Assembly: GCF_900157375.1 (NCBI RefSeq)
Contig: NZ_LT721901.1
Location: 1,110,365-1,174,364 of the forward strand
Direction: 5' to 3'
DNA length: 64,000 nucleotides
Source of the DNA: Mycobacterium rhizamassiliense
GTDB lineage: Bacteria > Actinomycetota > Actinomycetes > Mycobacteriales > Mycobacteriaceae
Shown here piece after piece: positions 1 through 8,025 of this stretch. A program made the position numbers and the translations under genes. The notes under the pieces were generated by a model. It saw nothing but the letters and a program-made list of their open reading frames with translations. It searched no databases and was not told where the DNA came from. Positions within the stretch are counted from its first letter, which is position 1. Each line of letters begins with the position of its first letter.

Positions 1-230
1 ATGGCCCCACCGCCGGCGAGTTGGACGTGGAGCGGCAGCCGGCCAACATCCTGACGTTCAGCCATGGTGCCAACCGTTGCTTGGGCGCGGTCGCCGCCCG
101 GATGCAATCCCGCGTCGCGCTGTCGGAATTGCTTGCCCACTGCCCAGATTTCGAGGTCGACGAAGCCGGGATCGTCTGGGCCGACAGCAGCCATGTGCGG
201 CGACCGCTCTCACTCCCGTTCAGGGTCTAA
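1..230 (+). CDS. cytochrome P450, C-terminal fragment (5' cut by window edge)
   Basis: This is the last part of a heme-thiolate monooxygenase; the coding frame begins at base 3. The heme-binding loop is visible as [15 protein letters not shown], which fits the family pattern FxxGxxxCLG with the axial Cys, followed by the L-helix and a short C-terminal tail ending PLSLPFRV. The substrate cannot be inferred from this fragment. The stop codon overlaps the end of the convergent L31 gene by a few bases. Confidence 0.9.
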   Translation, partial: GPTAGELDVERQPANILTFSHGANRCLGAVAARMQSRVALSELLAHCPDFEVDEAGIVWADSSHVRRPLSLPFRV

Positions 231-493
231 TCGTTCGCGGGCCGACTCCCGTAGCGGCGATGGAACTTCTCCACTTGCCCCGCGGTGTCGACGATCCGGC
301 GTCCCCCGGTCCAGAACGGGTGCGAATCCGAGGTGACCTCGACGACGACGAGCGGATAGGTCCGCACACCTTCGGGCGTCCACCACTCGATGGAGCGCGA
401 ACTGGTGATGGTCGACCGGGTCAGAAACGCCGCGCCGGTGGTGGCGTCCTGGAACACGACCGGATGGTAGTCGGGGTGAATGGCGGGCTTCAT
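227..493 (-). CDS. rpmE2: 50S ribosomal protein L31, zinc-independent type B paralogue
   Basis: 88-residue protein of the large ribosomal subunit. The start [16 protein letters not shown] and the segment [13 protein letters not shown] are typical of type B L31. There is no cysteine anywhere, so the CxxC zinc ribbon of the normal L31 is missing. In actinobacteria and Bacillus such C-minus paralogues replace the zinc-containing protein when zinc is scarce and are repressed by Zur (established knowledge). The gene starts two bases after the stop of the PPE gene (stop TAA, then GG, then ATG), so the two are almost certainly co-transcribed and translationally coupled. A Zur-like box lies upstream of the PPE gene. 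The 3' end overlaps the convergent P450 gene. Confidence 0.93.
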   Translation of the reverse strand: MKPAIHPDYHPVVFQDATTGAAFLTRSTITSSRSIEWWTPEGVRTYPLVVVEVTSDSHPFWTGGRRIVDTAGQVEKFHRRYGSRPAND

Positions 494-495
494 CC

Positions 496-2166
496 TTAGC
501 CCCCGTCCTGAAGATGTTGGGAGGCAACGTCTTCGGAGTCACCGTCGGGTTTCCAGCTGCCCGGCAACATCGGCATCCGCGGGCCGCCGCCGAATTCGTC
601 GGATTCCAGTGTGGTCAAGCCGGCGGCCCGGGCGGCCGTCTCCCCACGGACCGCGCCCGCGAACCCGAGTGTCCCGGCGCCCCGGTCGGAAGGCCCGCCA
701 CCCCAGTCCGGGGCGACGTCAACGTTCATATCCATGTATTCGTCGCCATGGCCGCGCTGCCGCGCGCGCTGGCGTCGCCGCATGCGCGCCGCCTCACCCG
801 CCGCTGTCACCGCGGCCGCGGCGGCGCTATCCGGTTCCGGCGCTTTCCTTTTCGCGCTTGAGCTGGCGCTGCTGCCCATGCCCGAGCCGAGACCTAGGCC
901 CGGACCAACGAGGTACGGAGGCGCGAAACCGGGACCGGCCGCAGGCGGCGGTGCCCCTGACGGCGGAGGCGGGCCGGCCACCGTGCTCGTCGTGGGAGCG
1001 GGCGAGGGTGCCGGCGCAGAGGTCGGGGCCGCGGCCGGCGCAGCGATTGGGGTCGATCCGAGCGCCGGCAGCAATCCCGGCAAAGCAGCGGGCGGCGCGA
1101 CCGGTGCGACCATCGGCGACGGAGGGGCTGCGGCCAGCCCGGCCAAACCCGCAAGGCCGCCCACCGCCCCCGCGGGCGCAGCCACCGCGGCGATCTCGGG
1201 CGACAGCAATGCCGGCAGATAGGGAAGCTCTTCGATGATGTGAAGCGGCCAGTCGAACAAGATGAGGCTGCCCAGGTACTGGAACGCGACGAGCGGATTT
1301 TGCCCCAGGTACACAAAGAACTGCTGGAAATCCTCGAACTTTTCGAGGCCGCGGACAACCCAAAATATCAGGGTGGCTGGGTTCGTGTACTGGTCGTAGG
1401 TGAATCCATTGACGGTCCCCGCAGCGGGATTCCAATTGATCCCGAAGTTATGCAGGAAGTTCGCGAGGAGCTGGTCGAAGATGTTGTTGACCGTCGGGTC
1501 ATGGGCCAGCAGATTATTTCCGATACCCAGCTGGTTCAAGATGTCGCGGAGCCACTGCGGGAGCCCCAGCGGATTGTCGCCGGAGATGTCGGTGGGGGGC
1601 TGGTTGGGAGGGGTGGCCTCATCGTCGGCTTTCACGATCATCGGCGCCGCATCGGCCTGCGGCGTTGACGCCACCGCCGCGCTGGACACCGCCTGATAGG
1701 TGCTCATGGTGGTCGCGGCCTGGACCCACATCCGCGCGTAGTCGGCTTCGTTCACCGCAATCGGAATGGTGTTGATGCCAAAGAAATTGGTGGCCAGCAG
1801 GGTGCCGTGCACCACGTGGTTGGCGGCCAGCTCGGGCAGCGTCGGCATGGCGGCCAGCGCGGCGGTGTAGGCCGCGGCCGCCGTCTCTTGCTCGGCGGCC
1901 ATTGCGGCGCTGTCCGCGCTCGCCTTCGTCAACCACGCCAGGTACGGCACATGGGCGGCCACGTACGACTCCGCACTCGGGCCCTCCCACGCCCCGGCCT
2001 GCACCTCGGCCAGTAACGCGCTGAGTTCCTCAGCGACCGAGGCATATTCGGCACTCAGCGTGTTCCACTCCCCCGCCGAGGCCAGCAACGAGGCCGGCCC
2101 GGGGCCGCTGCTCAGTAGCGCCGAATGAACCTCCGGCGGTGCGGCCATCCAAATCGGCGCAGTCAT
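496..2166 (-). CDS. PPE family protein, PPE3-like, PPE-PPW type
   Basis: 556 residues. The N-terminal PPE domain (about 1-180) shows the PPE motif at [17 protein letters not shown] and a Trp-x-Gly turn ([10 protein letters not shown]). A long Pro/Ala-rich linker follows (about 320-470). The C-terminus has GFAGAVRGE and [17 protein letters not shown], the signature of the PPW subgroup. These proteins are exported by ESX (type VII) systems with a PE partner and lie at the cell surface. From memory the N-terminus matches Rv0280 (PPE3), a Zur-regulated gene beside ESX-3. No PE gene lies next to it here. The start is supported by GAGGAG 8-9 bases upstream. It heads a two-gene unit with the zinc-free L31 gene, and a Zur-like palindrome lies 45 bases upstream. 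Confidence 0.93.
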   Translation of the reverse strand: MTAPIWMAAPPEVHSALLSSGPGPASLLASAGEWNTLSAEYASVAEELSALLAEVQAGAWEGPSAESYVAAHVPYLAWLTKASADSAAMAAEQETAAAAYTAALAAMPTLPELAANHVVHGTLLATNFFGINTIPIAVNEADYARMWVQAATTMSTYQAVSSAAVASTPQADAAPMIVKADDEATPPNQPPTDISGDNPLGLPQWLRDILNQLGIGNNLLAHDPTVNNIFDQLLANFLHNFGINWNPAAGTVNGFTYDQYTNPATLIFWVVRGLEKFEDFQQFFVYLGQNPLVAFQYLGSLILFDWPLHIIEELPYLPALLSPEIAAVAAPAGAVGGLAGLAGLAAAPPSPMVAPVAPPAALPGLLPALGSTPIAAPAAAPTSAPAPSPAPTTSTVAGPPPPSGAPPPAAGPGFAPPYLVGPGLGLGSGMGSSASSSAKRKAPEPDSAAAAAVTAAGEAARMRRRQRARQRGHGDEYMDMNVDVAPDWGGGPSDRGAGTLGFAGAVRGETAARAAGLTTLESDEFGGGPRMPMLPGSWKPDGDSEDVASQHLQDGG

Positions 2167-2211
2167 ACGCAGAACTCCTCGGGCTGGAGGCGGACCAGAC
2201 CGAAGACAGCT

Positions 2212-2232
2212 TAATGAATATGATTTTCATTA
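2212..2232 (-). promoter_or_regulatory. Zur-like (FurB) box upstream of the PPE-L31 unit
   Basis: A near-perfect inverted repeat: arms TAATGAA and TTCATTA separated by TATGATT. Its 15-base core TGAATATGATTTTCA differs by one base from the actinobacterial Zur consensus TGAAAATGATTTTCA as I recall it. It lies 45-65 bases upstream of the PPE start, a position suited to repression. The downstream genes (PPE3-like and cysteine-free L31) are exactly what Zur controls in relatives. Confidence 0.75.
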
Positions 2233-2257
2233 TCAACCCGGACGCCGCCGGGTGCGG

Positions 2258-2263
2258 GTTAGA
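2258..2263. repeat. left 6-bp target-site duplication of the IS481-family element
   Basis: GTTAGA directly before the left terminal inverted repeat; an identical copy follows the right repeat at 3353-3358. Six bases with central TTAG resembles the NCTAGN target reported for IS481. Confidence 0.9.
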
Positions 2264-3352
2264 TGTACTGACCACGGACGTTGGTGACGGCGTGGCGTGG
2301 TGACATGACGAAGACCTCCGAGTGAAGTGCGAGCTGTCTAGGAAAGCACTCACTACCGGAGGTCTTCGTGTCCCACCGTAATGCCCCATTGTCAGAAACG
2401 GGTCGGCTGCGGCTTGCTCGTTGTGTTGTCGAGGACGGTTGGCCGCTGCGCCGGGCCGCCGAACGTTTCCAGGTCGCGGTAACCACCGCGGCGCGCTGGG
2501 CAGGCCGTTATCGCGCACTTGGGGAGGCCGGCATGGCCGACCGCAGCTCTCGGCCCCATCGCAGCCCGAATCGCACACCCACTCGTAGGGAGCGGCGCAT
2601 TATCAAGGTCCGCGTTACGCGGCGATGGGGGCCTGCGCGAATCGGCTACTTGCTTGGCCTTCATCCCTCGACCGTGCACCGCGTGCTGGCCCGCTACGGG
2701 TTGGCCAAACTGCGTTGGCTAGATCGCCCCACCGGCCGTGTCGTTCGCCGCATCGAGGCAACCCAATGCGGCGAAATGGTCCATGTCGATGTCAAAAAGC
2801 TCGGCAAGATCCCCGCTGGCGGCGGGTGGCGGATGCTGGGCAAAGCCGTCGGCAAGCGCAACAAACAGGCCGACAAAAGCGGCGGCATCACAACCCAATA
2901 CCGCAATCCGCGGCGCGGCTATCACTTTCTGCACACCGCCATCGACGGGTACTCCCGGCTGGTCTACAGCGAACTGCTGACCGACGAGCGCAAAGAAACA
3001 GCTGCCGCGTTTTGGATCCGCGCGCAATCGTGGTTCAGCGAACGCGGCATAACAGTACGAAAAGTATTGACCGACAACGGCTCCTGCTATCGATCACACG
3101 CATTCAGCGATGCGCTGGGCACCGTTGAACATCGCCGGACCCGCCCGTATCGACCCCAGACGAACGGCAAAGTGGAGAGATTTCACCGCACACTGGCCGA
3201 CGAGTGGGCCTACGCCCGGCTCTACCGCACCGATGCCGAACGCTGTGAGCAATTCACCACCTGGCTACACATCTACAATCATCACCGCGGCCACACGGCA
3301 CTCAAAGGTCAACCACCCGCTAGCCGCGTACCTAACCTCTCAGGTCAGTACA
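2264..3352 (+). mobile_element. complete IS481-family insertion sequence
   Basis: The 1,089-bp element starts TGTACTGACC and ends GGTCAGTACA, a perfect 10-bp terminal inverted repeat with weaker similarity further in. It is bounded by the 6-bp direct repeat GTTAGA on both sides, so the insertion is intact and probably recent. It carries one transposase gene. It sits 25 bases upstream of the Zur-like box of the PPE gene and exactly on the stop codon of the MpaB-type gene. Confidence 0.93.
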
Positions 3353-3357
3353 GTTAG
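2368..3357 (+). CDS. IS481-family DDE transposase
   Basis: 329 residues. An N-terminal helix-turn-helix (about 15-110, with GLHPSTVHRVLARYG) precedes an rve integrase core. Catalytic acidic residues are visible at VHVDVKKL, KVLTDNGSCY and the PQTNGKVERFHRTL motif (D, D, E), and the C-terminus has YNHHRGHTAL. The gene starts at GTG with GGAGG five bases upstream. The reading frame is open to the very end of the element: the TAG stop (3355-3357) lies outside the right inverted repeat, inside the duplicated target GTTAGA. This fits the known habit of IS481 elements to take their stop from the target site. The last bases overlap the stop of the convergent MpaB-type gene. Confidence 0.95.
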   Translation: MSHRNAPLSETGRLRLARCVVEDGWPLRRAAERFQVAVTTAARWAGRYRALGEAGMADRSSRPHRSPNRTPTRRERRIIKVRVTRRWGPARIGYLLGLHPSTVHRVLARYGLAKLRWLDRPTGRVVRRIEATQCGEMVHVDVKKLGKIPAGGGWRMLGKAVGKRNKQADKSGGITTQYRNPRRGYHFLHTAIDGYSRLVYSELLTDERKETAAAFWIRAQSWFSERGITVRKVLTDNGSCYRSHAFSDALGTVEHRRTRPYRPQTNGKVERFHRTLADEWAYARLYRTDAERCEQFTTWLHIYNHHRGHTALKGQPPASRVPNLSGQYS

Positions 3358-3358
3358 A
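3353..3358. repeat. right 6-bp target-site duplication of the IS481-family element
   Basis: GTTAGA, identical to 2258-2263. It contains the TAG stop of the transposase on the plus strand and the TAA stop of the MpaB-type gene on the minus strand. Confidence 0.9.
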
Positions 3359-4262
3359 CCAGCGGCCGTCCCGTCCTGATTCGGCGATCGACGTCCCAGA
3401 GCAGCACGTTGAAGGGGAACCGCCGGACGAATCGCGGCAGCAGCCGGTTGACCGTGCGCAGGACCGCGATCAGCCGATCGAACCGCCGTTGGCTGGCCGC
3501 ATCCCACGGCAACCGCATCGCATTGCGGAACTGCTGCGGCAGAAAGCCGGTGGTGATCAGCAGGTTGAAACTGTCCAGCCGATCCTGCACCCGGCGCGGC
3601 AGCTTCACCCCACGCACGCGTCCGGCGGCGATCGGAAACAGGTAGTCGCGGACCGTATCGTCGATGTGCACCTTGGCCAGCGACTCCTGCCAATACCTGT
3701 CGAAGGCCGCGCGATCGGCCGGCCACATTTCCGGCGGCACCTGCAACGTCGTGCCCAGCGCCACGCCCTCGCGGTAGTGCCGTTCGGCGTCCTCGCCATT
3801 CAGCTCGCCGACGAACATGCGATAGATGTCGACCCCGCCCTTGTACAGGCACGCCCCGACCCACAATTGCAGGTCGACATCAAATGCGTTGTACTGCACC
3901 GGACTTTCCGGGGTGGAGTAGACCTGCGCGTGCGCGCGGTTCACCGCGCGGCGGAAAGCGTCCTTTTGCGCGTCGCTGCCGGCGCTAGCCACCGCCAGGT
4001 AGGTGAACGTGGTGCGGGCCCGTTTGATCGGGTGCAGGTCCACCCGGCCGCTGTCGACGCGACTCTCCATCACGCCATAACCGACCCCGGGGCGCGCCAA
4101 CTGCATGATCACGTTGGCCGGGCCGGCCAACAGCGCGATACCCATCATCCCCTCGTCGATGCCCAGCGACCGTCGCCGCCTGCCCGAGGTCGGGCGGGCT
4201 GGGTCGAGGATCGGGCGTTCGACGTGCGGGATGGGCGTACGGATCGTTTCTCGAATTGCCAT
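3354..4262 (-). CDS. oxygenase MpaB family protein (DUF2236)
   Basis: 302 residues with the DUF2236 / ER-bound oxygenase MpaB layout: GPANVIMQLARPGVGYGV near residue 50, TFTYLAVASAG near 85, a conserved HAQVYST and FDVDLQLWVGACLY about 110-140, and MWPADRAAFDRYW about 195. Members are thought to be b-type heme or iron oxygenases; the substrate is unknown. From memory it corresponds to Rv0276. It is divergent from a TetR gene, which probably regulates it. Its TAA stop lies in the target duplication of the adjacent IS element, so the coding sequence survived an insertion exactly at its end. Confidence 0.85.
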   Translation of the reverse strand: MAIRETIRTPIPHVERPILDPARPTSGRRRRSLGIDEGMMGIALLAGPANVIMQLARPGVGYGVMESRVDSGRVDLHPIKRARTTFTYLAVASAGSDAQKDAFRRAVNRAHAQVYSTPESPVQYNAFDVDLQLWVGACLYKGGVDIYRMFVGELNGEDAERHYREGVALGTTLQVPPEMWPADRAAFDRYWQESLAKVHIDDTVRDYLFPIAAGRVRGVKLPRRVQDRLDSFNLLITTGFLPQQFRNAMRLPWDAASQRRFDRLIAVLRTVNRLLPRFVRRFPFNVLLWDVDRRIRTGRPLV

Positions 4263-4343
4263 CCAACGGCCTCCCGGGCACTCGATCCTAAATGTGATAA
4301 CGATTGTTTCCTGATATTGCCGGGGCGTTGCTCTGGTGTCAAG

Positions 4344-5057
4344 ATGGTGGCCATGGCCGAGAATCCGAGCGAGCGCCCGTACCGTGGCGTCGACGCGGCC
4401 AAGCGGGTGGCCGAGCGCCGCGGCCGCCTGCTGGACGCCGGCCTGGACCTATTGGGAACCGACCAGCACGACGCCTCCGCGTTGACGGTTCGCGCCGTCT
4501 GTAGCCGTGCCGGGCTGACCCCGCGCTACTTCTACGAGGGCTTCAGCGACAAGGACGAATTCGTCGGGGCCGTCTTCGACTGGGTGGTGGCGGCCCTGGC
4601 GATCACCACCCAGGCCGCGGTGGCGGCGGCTCCGCCGCACGAGCAGGCCCGCGCCGGCATGGCCAACATAGTGCGGACCATCGCCGACGATGCCCGCGTC
4701 GGGCGCCTGTTGTTCAGCACCCAACTGGCCGATGCCGTGATCGTGCGCAAGCGCGCCGAATCCGGCGCATTGTTCGCCATGCTGCTGGGCCAGCACGCCG
4801 GCGAGGCGCTGCGGATGCAGGCAAACGACCGCATGAAAGCAGGCGCGCACTTCGCCGTCGGCGGCGTCGGGCAGATGATCAGCGCCTGGCTGGCCGGCGA
4901 CATCCGCCTCGAGCCCGATCAGTTGATCGATCAATTGGCGACCCTGCTGGATCAGGTTGGCCATCCAAACCTGTACGGCCTCAAGGCAACAGCGGCAGAT
5001 CCCACAGCCGCATCCCGCGATCCAGCAGCCAGAAACGCTCCATCGTCAGGCGGATGA
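4344..5057 (+). CDS. TetR family transcriptional regulator
   Basis: About 237 residues. The N-terminal helix-turn-helix is clear: AGLDLLGTDQHDASALTVRAV then CSRAGLTPRYFYEGFSDKDE. The C-terminal half is a helical effector and dimerisation domain of unknown ligand. The start is ATG 4344, or ATG 4353 (MAENPSERP); neither has a strong ribosome site. It is divergent from the MpaB-type gene, 81 bases away, so autoregulation plus control of that gene is likely. The 3' end overlaps the convergent membrane-protein gene by 77 bases. From memory it corresponds to Rv0275c. Confidence 0.85.
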   Translation: MVAMAENPSERPYRGVDAAKRVAERRGRLLDAGLDLLGTDQHDASALTVRAVCSRAGLTPRYFYEGFSDKDEFVGAVFDWVVAALAITTQAAVAAAPPHEQARAGMANIVRTIADDARVGRLLFSTQLADAVIVRKRAESGALFAMLLGQHAGEALRMQANDRMKAGAHFAVGGVGQMISAWLAGDIRLEPDQLIDQLATLLDQVGHPNLYGLKATAADPTAASRDPAARNAPSSGG

Positions 5058-5529
5058 GTCGCAGCCCGCTGATGATCATGAAGGCCCCCAGGGGCACCTC
5101 GATCAGCAGAGCGGTGAGGACCGACAGCCAGAAATCCCTGGGGCCGGCGGTCATGATGTCGAACCACGCGTCGCAGATCACCAGCACCCCGGTGGTGAAC
5201 GCCGCCGGAATCAACAGTTGACGACGCAGGTAGCCGAGCACCGCCGTCGCCACCATGAACGCCATCAACAGCACGTCGAAGCCCACCCAGGTGAGGGGCC
5301 AGTTGTGCACGACGTAGTTCTGCGGCAGCGTCGTCGAGAGATACCCCACCCAGGGCAACATCACCAGTGAGCCGCCGGCCGTCAGGCTCACTCGGATGCG
5401 ACGCACGCGGGCCAGGAATGCCAGGTCGACGACGTCACTCAGCGGTTGCTCGAGCCGGGTGATCAATTCCCGTCGCTGCTCTGGCGTCAACGCCGCGATC
5501 TGCTCGTCGGTCAACAGCCCGTCGGTCAT
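4981..5529 (-). CDS. conserved membrane protein, four predicted TM segments
   Basis: 182 residues starting MTDGLLTDEQIAALTPEQRR, a short cytosolic head. Hydrophobic stretches follow at about 56-76 (LTAGGSLVMLPWVGYLSTTL), 88-108 (WVGFDVLLMAFMVATAVLGY), 114-133 and 145-168. The last part (MERFWLLDRGMRLWDLPLLP) is cytosolic. I do not recognise a catalytic motif. An upstream ATG (5553) would add eight residues; ATG 5529 gives the cleaner start. The last 77 bases overlap the 3' end of the TetR gene on the other strand. Function unknown. Confidence 0.75.
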   Translation of the reverse strand: MTDGLLTDEQIAALTPEQRRELITRLEQPLSDVVDLAFLARVRRIRVSLTAGGSLVMLPWVGYLSTTLPQNYVVHNWPLTWVGFDVLLMAFMVATAVLGYLRRQLLIPAAFTTGVLVICDAWFDIMTAGPRDFWLSVLTALLIEVPLGAFMIISGLRLIRLTMERFWLLDRGMRLWDLPLLP

Positions 5530-5564
5530 CGTCGCGCACCCCCGGGTAGGCATGGTTTTTCCGT

Positions 5565-6146
5565 TTAGCCTACGACCTGGGCGCGGGGCCTCCGGTCCGA
5601 TGCGGTCTTCGGGACGGCCTGGGCGTCACCCTCGGCGAATTCCTTGACCCAGCAAGCGAATTCCAGGGTGACGCCGTCGGGATCCTGAAAATAGAACGAA
5701 CGCACGTACACCCCGGGATGCACCGTCGCCGAGACCTGGAACTCGCTCTCGTCGTGATTGAGCACCGGGCCCACCCGCACGCCCTTGTCCTTGAGCCGCT
5801 GGCGGTACGCGTCGAACTTCTCGGGGGGGACATGGAAGGCCAGGTGGTTCATCGTGCTGACGGCGCTGGTGATGTCGCCGATGCCCGGGATGGCCCCCGG
5901 CGATGAGATGCCCGGCACCCGGTCGGGCGCATCGGCGAACCAGAAAAACGCGACGCAGTCGCCGTTGCCGGCGTCGAAGAAGAAGTGCTGCCCCGCCCCG
6001 CCGGGCAGATCGAGCGATTTGATCAACGGCATGCCGAGGATGTCGCGGTAAAAGTGCACGGTGCGCTCCATGTCGGAGCACACCAGCGCGACGTGGTTGA
6101 TCCCGCCGAGTTCGAATTCGGTGTTGGTGTTCTGCGGCCTGATCAT
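5565..6146 (-). CDS. VOC family protein (glyoxalase / extradiol dioxygenase fold)
   Basis: 193 residues with two beta-alpha-beta-beta-beta units. Unit one starts GGINHVALVCSDMERTVHFYRDILGMPL, with the first metal-ligand His in NHVAL. Unit two contains NHLAFHVPPEKFDAYRQRL and ends with SFYFQDPDGVTLEFACW, with the usual Glu ligand. This suggests a metal-dependent enzyme of the glyoxalase/dioxygenase superfamily; the substrate is unknown. It is divergent from a TetR gene with an inverted repeat between them. From memory it corresponds to Rv0274. Confidence 0.88.
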   Translation of the reverse strand: MIRPQNTNTEFELGGINHVALVCSDMERTVHFYRDILGMPLIKSLDLPGGAGQHFFFDAGNGDCVAFFWFADAPDRVPGISSPGAIPGIGDITSAVSTMNHLAFHVPPEKFDAYRQRLKDKGVRVGPVLNHDESEFQVSATVHPGVYVRSFYFQDPDGVTLEFACWVKEFAEGDAQAVPKTASDRRPRAQVVG

Positions 6147-6195
6147 GTTGCGGCTCCCCTCGATACCGGAACGACGCCCTGGCCAAGATCAAAAT

Positions 6196-6217
6196 CTGAA
6201 TCTAACATCAGGTTCAG
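6196..6217. promoter_or_regulatory. inverted repeat between VOC and TetR genes, candidate TetR operator
   Basis: Arms CTGAATC and GGTTCAG (one mismatch) separated by eight bases, in the 96-bp divergent region, 26 bases before the TetR start. Position and symmetry suit autoregulation by the TetR protein. Confidence 0.5.
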
Positions 6218-6242
6218 TTTGGCTCCAGGGGAGGTGTGGCAC

Positions 6243-6890
6243 GTGTCGATCGCGGCGCAGTCCGGTGGTCGCCCCGGCCGCCCGGCCGAATTTCCGACGC
6301 ACCGCGGCAGGCAGACGCAGGCCACCATCGACGCCGCAGCTCGAACGGTCGTCGCGCGCAAGGGGATCCTGGCCACCACGATCGCCGACATCGCCGTGGA
6401 AGCCGGGCGCTCGGCGGCGTCGTTCTACAACTACTACGACTCCAAGGAAGCGATGGTCCGCGAGTGGGCACTGCGCTTCCGCGACGAGGCGAACCAGCGC
6501 GCGCTCGCCGTGACCCAGCACGGCCTGTCCAATAGGGAGCGCGCACACCGATTTGCCGCCGCGCACTGGCACACGTATCGCAACCGGCTCGCCGAGGCGA
6601 TCAGTGTGTCTCAGCTGGCGATGATCAACGACGACTTCGCGCAGTTCTGGGCCGAGACTTGCGAGATGGCAATCTCTTTCATCGCGGAGTCGGTCCGACG
6701 CGCGCAGGCGCAGGGCCACTGCGCCGGCGACGACCCCCGGCTGATCGCCGAGGCCATCGTGGCGATGCTCAATCACTTCTGCTACACCCAGCTCAGCGGC
6801 GCGCGTTCGGGCGAACCGGACGACGACGCGTGCATCCAGACCCTCGCCAACATCTATTACCGCGCCATCTATTCGCAGGGGGGTTGTTGA
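6243..6890 (+). CDS. TetR family transcriptional regulator
   Basis: 215 residues. The helix-turn-helix reads ATIDAAARTVVARKGILATT then IADIAVEAGRSAASFYNYYDSKE, followed by a helical ligand domain. The GTG start at 6243 is chosen because AGGGGAGG ends eight bases before it; further upstream the frame has no better ribosome site. It is divergent from the VOC gene. The next gene (hydrolase) begins two bases after its stop, so it probably leads an operon with the hydrolase, the 2-hydroxyacid dehydrogenase and FadE6. From memory it corresponds to Rv0273c. Confidence 0.9.
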   Translation: MSIAAQSGGRPGRPAEFPTHRGRQTQATIDAAARTVVARKGILATTIADIAVEAGRSAASFYNYYDSKEAMVREWALRFRDEANQRALAVTQHGLSNRERAHRFAAAHWHTYRNRLAEAISVSQLAMINDDFAQFWAETCEMAISFIAESVRRAQAQGHCAGDDPRLIAEAIVAMLNHFCYTQLSGARSGEPDDDACIQTLANIYYRAIYSQGGC

Positions 6891-6891
6891 T

Positions 6892-8025
6892 TTGCCCGGT
6901 CGTGGGGGTACCGCAGGAGTCATCCGTGAGTTCGTCGGGCTGCCGTCCCGAACGGCGGGACGCGCCGGTGCGGGCGGGCATCCATGCCAAGGTCTCTATC
7001 ACCGCGGGGTGGGGCGCAAGCCGAAGGTCGCGATGATCGCCACGCACTATCAGATCGACTTCTCCGAGCACTATCTCGCCGACTACATGGCCATCCGCGG
7101 CATCGGTTTTCTGGGCTGGAACACCAGGTTCCGCGGCTTCGAGACGAACTTCCTGCTCGACCACGCACTGGTCGACATCGGCGTCGGAGTGCGCTGGCTG
7201 CGGGAGGTTCAGGGGATTGAAGCCGTTGTGCTGCTGGGTAATTCCGGTGGGGGCTCGTTGATGGCCGCCTACCAGTCGCAGGCGGTGGATCCAAACGTGG
7301 CCCCGATTGACGGGATGCGCCCGGCCGCCGGCCTGACCGAGTTGCCGCCCGCCGACGGCTACGTCGCGACCGCGGCCCACCCGGGGCGCCCAGAGGTACT
7401 CACGGCGTGGATGGACGCCGCAGTCGTCGACGAAAACGATCCGGTCGCCACCGATCCCGAGCTCGATCTGTTCACAGACGACAACGGGCCGCCGTACTCG
7501 CCGGAGTTCCTCGCCCGCTACCGCGAGGCGCAGGTCGCGCGCAACCACGCCATCACCGACTGGGTCGAGAAGGAACTCAAACGCGTTCGTGCTCACGGCT
7601 TTTCGGATCGCCCGTTCACCGTGATGCGCACCTGGGCGGACCCCCGCATGGTGGATCCGAACATCGAGCCGAGCAAGCGACCGCCCAACCAGTGCTACGC
7701 GGGCGTGCCGCTGCAGGCGAATCGCTCGGCGCATGGCATCGCCGCGGCATGCACGCTGCGCAGCTGGCTGAACATGTGGAGCCTGCGCGTCGCGCAGACC
7801 CGGGCCGAGCCGCACCTGGGCCGCATCACCTCACCCGCCCTGGTGATCAACGCCGAGGCCGACACCGGAGTCTTTCCGTCGGACGCCGAACGCATCTATG
7901 ACGTCCTCGCCAGCACCGACAAATCGCAGACCTCGATCGACACCGACCACTACTTCACCACCCCGGGCGCGCGCACCGAGCAGGCCGATACCATCGCGAG
8001 GTGGATCACCAAGCGGTGGCGCTGA
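6892..8025 (+). CDS. alpha/beta hydrolase
   Basis: 377 residues, same length as the recalled homologue Rv0272c. The nucleophile elbow is GNSGGGS (about 120), with Ser as nucleophile. The acid is probably Asp in NAEADTGVFPSDAE (about 325) and the base is His in DTDHYFTTPG (about 352). The TTG start lies two bases after the TetR stop, suggesting coupling; no better start is close. Substrate unknown; the neighbours (acyl-CoA dehydrogenase, 2-hydroxyacid dehydrogenase) suggest hydrolysis of an ester or thioester in a small catabolic route. Confidence 0.85.
   Translation: MPGRGGTAGVIREFVGLPSRTAGRAGAGGHPCQGLYHRGVGRKPKVAMIATHYQIDFSEHYLADYMAIRGIGFLGWNTRFRGFETNFLLDHALVDIGVGVRWLREVQGIEAVVLLGNSGGGSLMAAYQSQAVDPNVAPIDGMRPAAGLTELPPADGYVATAAHPGRPEVLTAWMDAAVVDENDPVATDPELDLFTDDNGPPYSPEFLARYREAQVARNHAITDWVEKELKRVRAHGFSDRPFTVMRTWADPRMVDPNIEPSKRPPNQCYAGVPLQANRSAHGIAAACTLRSWLNMWSLRVAQTRAEPHLGRITSPALVINAEADTGVFPSDAERIYDVLASTDKSQTSIDTDHYFTTPGARTEQADTIARWITKRWR

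Noticed and set aside
2264..3352. TACTGA inside the IS481 terminal repeats as part of the TACTGA repeat system
   Set aside because: Single copies in the IS ends without the 8-bp phase; coincidence of a short motif.
4291..4310. Operator AAC-N4-GTT between the MpaB-type and TetR genes
   Set aside because: Arms of only three bases; not distinguishable from chance.
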